Shown one piece after another: positions 59,084 through 64,000 of a stretch of 64,000 nt of DNA. The position numbers and the translations under genes are program-made. Origin of the DNA: Saccopteryx bilineata (lineage: Eukaryota; Chordata; Mammalia; Chiroptera; Emballonuridae); assembly GCF_036850765.1 (NCBI RefSeq), contig NC_089495.1, positions 197,354,847-197,418,846 of the forward strand. Reading direction: 5' to 3'. How positions within the stretch are numbered: the first letter of the stretch is position 1; every line of letters starts with the position of its first letter. Under the pieces are notes generated by a model, which had not been told where the DNA came from, did no database searches, and worked only from the letters and a program-made list of their open reading frames with translations.

Positions 59084-60099
59084 TTAACAAAATACCTATA
59101 GCTGAATAGAAATGAAAGTTGGCACTTGTCTAATGGATGTTTTGAAAGCCCATCTATAGAAAGATATACATTGGTCATCCAGGTATTTCTCTGATCAGAG
59201 AGAGGTGGCCTTCCTGAGGTACCCCAGACCACAGGAGCCCCTGCCCCCGGTGCTCAGCAGGAGGGGGAAGCTGTCCAAGTGACATCCTGTGTGAGCAGCC
59301 AGTTTTCTAGAACGAGCCCTAGCATCTCTCTTAGGAGTTTTCCCCAGTTGTTCAACTTACCCAGAACTGAGAGAAACCCTGATCCAGGTAAGGATGATAA
59401 AAAGGTAGGGGCAATTAGGAGAAATGTCCTTAAACAAATGTCTTAGAGTTCATTTCATCAAATCCAACCCAAGGCAAAGAAAGGGAGGCAGCTGCAGACC
59501 AGAGTCCACACTGGCTCACAAACCCCGCCAGCTGCGGCTCCCATCTCCACAGTCCCTTCCCCAACCCTGTGACCAGCCACAGCGGCTTCCCTGTGCCTCC
59601 CGCATACACCACGTGGGCACCACAGCTCACATCCAGCAAACTCTCTGCCAGAACAGCCTCTGATTCCAGGTCCTTCCCCGCCCTCCCCTTCTTTCTGTGG
59701 GTGCCTAGTCACCCGGCCAAGCGGGACAGGGTTTCAGGGCCCTGCCCACTTCCTCTTCCAGGATTCACTGAACACCCGTACGTGACGCACAAAATGTTTG
59801 CACATGGTCCCGTCTTCATTCATCATGTGCGGGAGGCAGATGTACAATGAAATGATTACACAGACGCAGGCGGGCCCGCTGCAGGGTGTCAGGAAAGAGA
59901 TGTCTGCGGGGCCGTGAGAGTGGGTGGGGAGGCCCAGGTCTGCAGGACAGGCCTCGGGAGGCCTCCTGGGAAGGGATGACGGAGTGAGCCTGTACTAACT
60001 GGAGGGAGATGAGGATGGCAGGGAGAGGTCACTGGGAAGGTCCAGAGGGAACTTGGTCAGGACGTCTCCTGCTCCTCCCCACGCCAGGCCTTAGGGAGG

Positions 60100-60215
60100 G
60101 TGACTGTGTGTCCTGGTTTGCCTAGGACGGTCCCAGTTTATGCTGGTTGTCCAGGGTTTAGCATTTATCCCAGAGCTATCCCAATTTGGATAATAATTTG
60201 TAGGGTCACCCTATG
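60100..60215 (-). repeat. Old DNA-transposon-like repeat
   Basis: 'tgtcctggtttgcctaggac' at the left and 'aatttgtagggtcaccctat' at the right, with 'ggtcccagtttatgctggtt' between, resemble a common mammalian repeat of the 'gggtgaccata...cccggtttgcc' type. Family not assigned. Confidence 0.45.
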
Positions 60216-61354
60216 TGAGGCTCTTATCACACTTTGTCACTGACTCCGTGTTGCCATCATCCCACCATACAGAGGCGCGTGCACACGCACACACACACAC
60301 ACACAGCCCACATACGGCACAGACTCTGGGCCTCATTCATTCTTTCATGCCCCGCATACAGCACAGCCCTGGCGCACGGGCCTATGCATATGGTAGGTGT
60401 TGGGCAAACACTTCTTGAATAAGTAAATGAATAACTATTCACCCCAAAGATTCTCAGGCCTCTCAAGCCCTCCAGCTCACCTCAGGGTGTCTAGTTCCCG
60501 TGCTTCCGTGACGCTCCGAAGCAGACCCAGGGCACATTCTGAGTTTGTCCGAGGGCCAGGGATCTGAGATATATTTTTTCCACCGTCTGACTTGGCCTCA
60601 GAAGTAGACAAAAGTGCCATCTCATTAGAGGCTATTTGAATGGGAATGATAGGCTTGTTCTCGGAGTACGGACTTGAGGACACTTCATAAGACAATCACT
60701 GCCAAATATCTACAGAGAGACACCCCTCGTTGGCATCTAAAAGCCCATCTCAGATCAAACCAACCTAAACTCCTCTCAGTACAATCAGAACCTCAATAAA
60801 GATGAGAAAAACAAGCTTCCAAGAACACCAAGACCTCAAAGGGACAATAGACAGCATTGCTGGAGGACTGGGGGGTGGGGGTGGGGAGGAGGTCAGAAAA
60901 TTCTGGAAGGCAGCATAAGGCCTACGGAGCACACACCTGCCCACGCTTTGACCAAGAACAGTCAGCCACTGTCCCATACAGGACAGGAAGCAAGGGCAGA
61001 CAGGGGCCAGGCTTCACTCTTCCCCTTCCTGGTTCCACTGAGGTCCGAGAAGAGATTTGTTCTCTGGTCCAATTGGAGCTTCCCGCTCCAAACACTCTCT
61101 TCTTCTTTGTACACCTCTTTCTCTCTTACTTCTCCATGATGCCTTCCCATTTCCCCCAGGACCCCCCCCCCCCCCATGGTCAGCCCTTTCTCCAAGCCCC
61201 ACACCATATCCAGGAATCACACAAGGAGCCTGCACTGTGGCCAGGGCAGGACAAGAGGGAGTGACAGGGGTCCTCAGGCCCGGCTGCACTGCCCACCTCC
61301 AGGGGGCGCCACTCGCCCAGGGGTTTATGTAAACAGTGCCCTCCTCCGAGAGCA

Positions 61355-61770
61355 GGCCTTCAAGTTTGCTCTTCGAAACACAAATAACGTGGAATCTGAT
61401 GAACAAAATGAACTAACAAACAACCTAGAAACAAGACTCATACATAGGGAGCAGGCTGACGGAGGGGCGGGGGAGGTGGAGGCATAGAGCAAAAACAGAA
61501 CAACAACAACAACAGAAAAAGCCGGAACCTCAAGGACAGGGACCACAGTGTGGGGACTGCTGGTGGGAGAGGAAGGTGGCAGAGGGGACAAGGGGGATAA
61601 ACGGTGAGGGACAAAGACCTGCCTTGGGGGCGGGGTGAGGGGAGTGAACACACAGCACGGTGAACGGAGATGTGTCGTACGATCGGGCACGTGAGACCTG
61701 TATGATTATGTTAACCAATGTCACCCCAATAAATTCAATTTTAAAAATAGCAAAAAAAAAAGAAAAAAAA
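61355..61770 (+). repeat. LINE-1 3' UTR fragment with A-tail
   Basis: 'ctgatgaacaaaatgaacta', 'gggaccacagtgtggggact' and 'ttaaccaatgtcaccccaat' followed by 'aaattcaattttaaaaatag' and an A-rich tail match the end of L1 as seen in bats and other laurasiatherians. It is 5'-truncated with no ORF left. The left border is uncertain and could extend into 60750-61350. Confidence 0.75.
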
Positions 61771-62052
61771 TCACAAAGCGAAATACTCTGCTGGCCAGGC
61801 TGCCTCCACTGTGGCCCCCACGGCACCCCCCTCTCTCTCGCCTGCTCCCTTCAACTTAGAATCTTAAAGACTGGGCTCCAGGCTCTCGGATGCCCCTACT
61901 CCCAGCCCTTGACACAGTCAGCAACGGGCTGAGTCATCAAAAGAATTAGTAAATTTAAAACAAGAACGGGAAGAGATGATAAACCAAGTTCTTCATCCGA
62001 CCTGAAGGAAGAAGGTAACACAAAAATTGGGAGACAACTTCCCAAGGTTTTA

Positions 62053-62395
62053 CCGTAGTTCCCCATGTATAAGATGCGCCCTTTTTCAAAAAAAATTGGG
62101 GTCTGAAAACTACATGCATCTTATACAGTGGTTGTAGGGTTTTTTACTTGCATTTCCCACTTTTTCGTGCTTGTTTTTGCGCTCATTGTTGAAGACAGCG
62201 ATTTGTCCTCAGACGCAGATGAGGACAAGCTCATGGATGGGAGTTCTGACGGTGATGAGGAATTGTATGAGTTTTATGATGAATAAAACCTGAGTTCAAT
62301 AACTTTATGTAATGCATTTTTTTTTTCAAATTCCGGGCCCCCAAATTAAGGTGCATGTTAAACGTGGGAGCATCTTTATCCATGGGGAAATATGG
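62053..62395 (+). mobile_element. Pogo/mariner-like DNA element with acidic ORF remnant
   Basis: The left end 'ccgtagttccccatgtataa' and, reversed, the right end 'ccatatttccccatggataa' are inverted repeats continuing into 'agatgc'. Both sides are flanked by TA (62051-62052 and 62396-62397). Inside, an open stretch (62191-62283) reads EDSDLSSDADEDKLMDGSSD, then a Glu/Tyr-rich end and TAA at 62284. An acidic C-terminal tail is common in pogo/Tigger-type transposases, so this may be the last remnant of the parent's transposase. The element itself is non-autonomous. Confidence 0.78.
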
Positions 62396-64000
62396 TAAGT
62401 GCCATTGGGAAATGTGCTTTTATTTGTTTCCTGGGGAGCAGAAACAAGAGGTAGCCAGAAGGTGACGATGCAGGAGTCTCAGCCGTACTTGCGCTTGAGC
62501 ACAGCTTCTTGGGGAGACCCTTGGGGAGAGCAACGGAGCGCGCATGCGGACAAAGTCTTCTGACACAAATTCCCCTTCCACCGGGCAGGTACTGGGGAGA
62601 ATGGAGAGAGAGAGACCATGCCCTCTCCTCAGGTGGCGGGTCTCTGCTGGTCTCCGCCCCTCACTGCCCAGCCATCCACAGGAAGGATGCTACAGCCACG
62701 GCCTTGCAGGTGTACCCGCCGCAGCCCTCTCCCCGGCCCGTCCTCCGGTGAGCGTGCCTGGGCAGTGTCCTGGACACTGGTGGAGAGGCAAGCAGGCTGT
62801 CTCCCAACGGGCAGAGGTGCATACTTCCCAGGGAGAGGGGATGAGGGTGGAAGCTGGACTCCGGGGTGCACGGTGGGGCAGGGGAAGTGGAGTGAGGCGC
62901 TCTCCTAACTGCCCTGCTGTCTTAGGCCGGAGGAGGCCTTGAACCCTGACCCCAGCATCTACACAGGCGCCCTCGGAGAAATGGAGGTCTTCCAGAGAGC
63001 ACAGTTTAAAGAGAATGCGCCGGAACAAGCCCTGGGGACCCCTCCAGCTCTGACACTCTGTGAGTTTAACATGGAAAAATATTCAGCTGAAATCGCTGGT
63101 GTGGTTTGGCGGTGCATTAGCAATTCCTTTTTATGAAATTACTGTCTCTCTAAAGTGTAAAACATCTTTCTGCTTTGGGACTCTGACTCACTCTTAAGAG
63201 GGGCTGATCTTTAAATCTTACCATGGCTCTCACCTCAAAACCAGTGCTACAAAAAGGGGTCTTTCTGACCAGACTAGGTGCCCCCTCTCACTCTAATGAG
63301 CAGAGAATACTATAATGAGAAGATAGAAGATACTCTAAACTCCTACTAAGCTCCCCTCCCCACCTTGGTCAAGGTCACGGGGCCCTGGCGCCTGGGAATG
63401 GATCTAGAATGATTGAGCTAAATGTTGCGAGTCCTGAGAAAGATCACTCTGAATGTCCACCCATATTTAAGGCCTCTTGGGGCAACGAAGCTCAAGGAAA
63501 TAGATCCGTGTGGTTTAGTGACCTTCACCGTGTTTCTGGACCAGAGACTGACCCCTGACCCTGCACCCCAGACTGACTCCTGATGCAGCCCAGACTCCTG
63601 CCCCGTACTGACCCCGACCTCTGACAAGAGGCTGACCCCTCTTCCTTGTTGGCCACATGAGTCCCAGTCAAGGGAAGACAAAGAGAATGTCGGTCTCAGC
63701 TCTGGTTCCTGCATGCCAGAACAGGAGCTGGCTCCACACAGGTGCTCAGTAAATGCTAATTGAGCCACAGGAAGGAAAAATGAACTGAATGAATGAGTGA
63801 GTGAGCAAATGGGTTCAAATTGAAAATGGCTCCGTCTCGTCTTCTACCCATAGGTTGATTTTTCAAAGACACAGAGCCGAGGAGATGGTCTGTTTTCAAG
63901 GCATCCATCTCTAATGTCCACTCCAGGGAGCTTCAAGCTCTCCTTCGTGTGACTTATGAATATTGCTGCCGCTATGCTTAACTGTGCAGTGGGCAGCTCC
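62396..64000. other. Intergenic sequence to the right edge, no gene seen
   Basis: GC-rich unique sequence to about 62930, then AT-richer text with a MIR/L2-like tail near 63735-63810 ('ggtgctcagtaaatgctaat'). Overlapping frames at 62509-62942 lack splice signals and similarity. Confidence 0.7.

Noticed and set aside
62509..62942. Possible short gene with overlapping frames (80-132 codons)
   Set aside because: Three frames overlap on the same strand with a minus-strand shadow. There is no splice context or similarity, and the composition is GC-rich.

Overview
The window is mammalian nuclear DNA carrying the 3' part of a receptor-type protein tyrosine phosphatase gene on the + strand, best identified as PTPRT (RPTP-rho, R2B/MAM family). 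Twelve exons with GT-AG borders and consistent phase join into 492 codons plus a stop. They cover the C-terminal half of the catalytic D1 domain, the linker and the whole D2 domain, ending in ALEYLSSF. The exons before position 3624 (MAM, Ig, fibronectin repeats, membrane segment, start of D1) lie outside the window.

The repeats point to a bat, most likely a rhinolophoid (horseshoe or leaf-nosed) bat. A 5'-truncated SINE at 52788 and a second tRNA-derived SINE at 27837 look like families I associate with Rhinolophus and relatives. There is also a VES-like bat SINE at 12871, and a short hAT element with an intact 8-bp target-site duplication. The species call is inference.

Layout: 1-3623 is intron, starting in a 530-bp TG-rich microsatellite. 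3624-37925 holds the coding exons and introns (largest 10.3 kb, 22779-33067). 37926 to about 46025 is a single 8.1-kb 3' UTR closed by AATAAA at 46003. 46026-64000 has no convincing gene and consists of old LINE/SINE/LTR/DNA-transposon debris, a nested SINE-in-MITE, a 10-copy CpG-rich 106-bp minisatellite (55462-56534), an L1 tail and a pogo/mariner-like element with a leftover acidic reading frame (62053-62395).

I did not find a wholly new biological system. The most unusual point is a tandem triplication of the 3' edge of the exon that encodes the D1 catalytic cysteine. It puts three consensus splice donors 124 and 117 bp apart, and only the first keeps the protein open. Other points worth checking are a CCTT microsatellite serving as the polypyrimidine tract of the very next exon, a CpG islet inside the largest intron, and hAT, mariner and pogo-like elements with readable termini.
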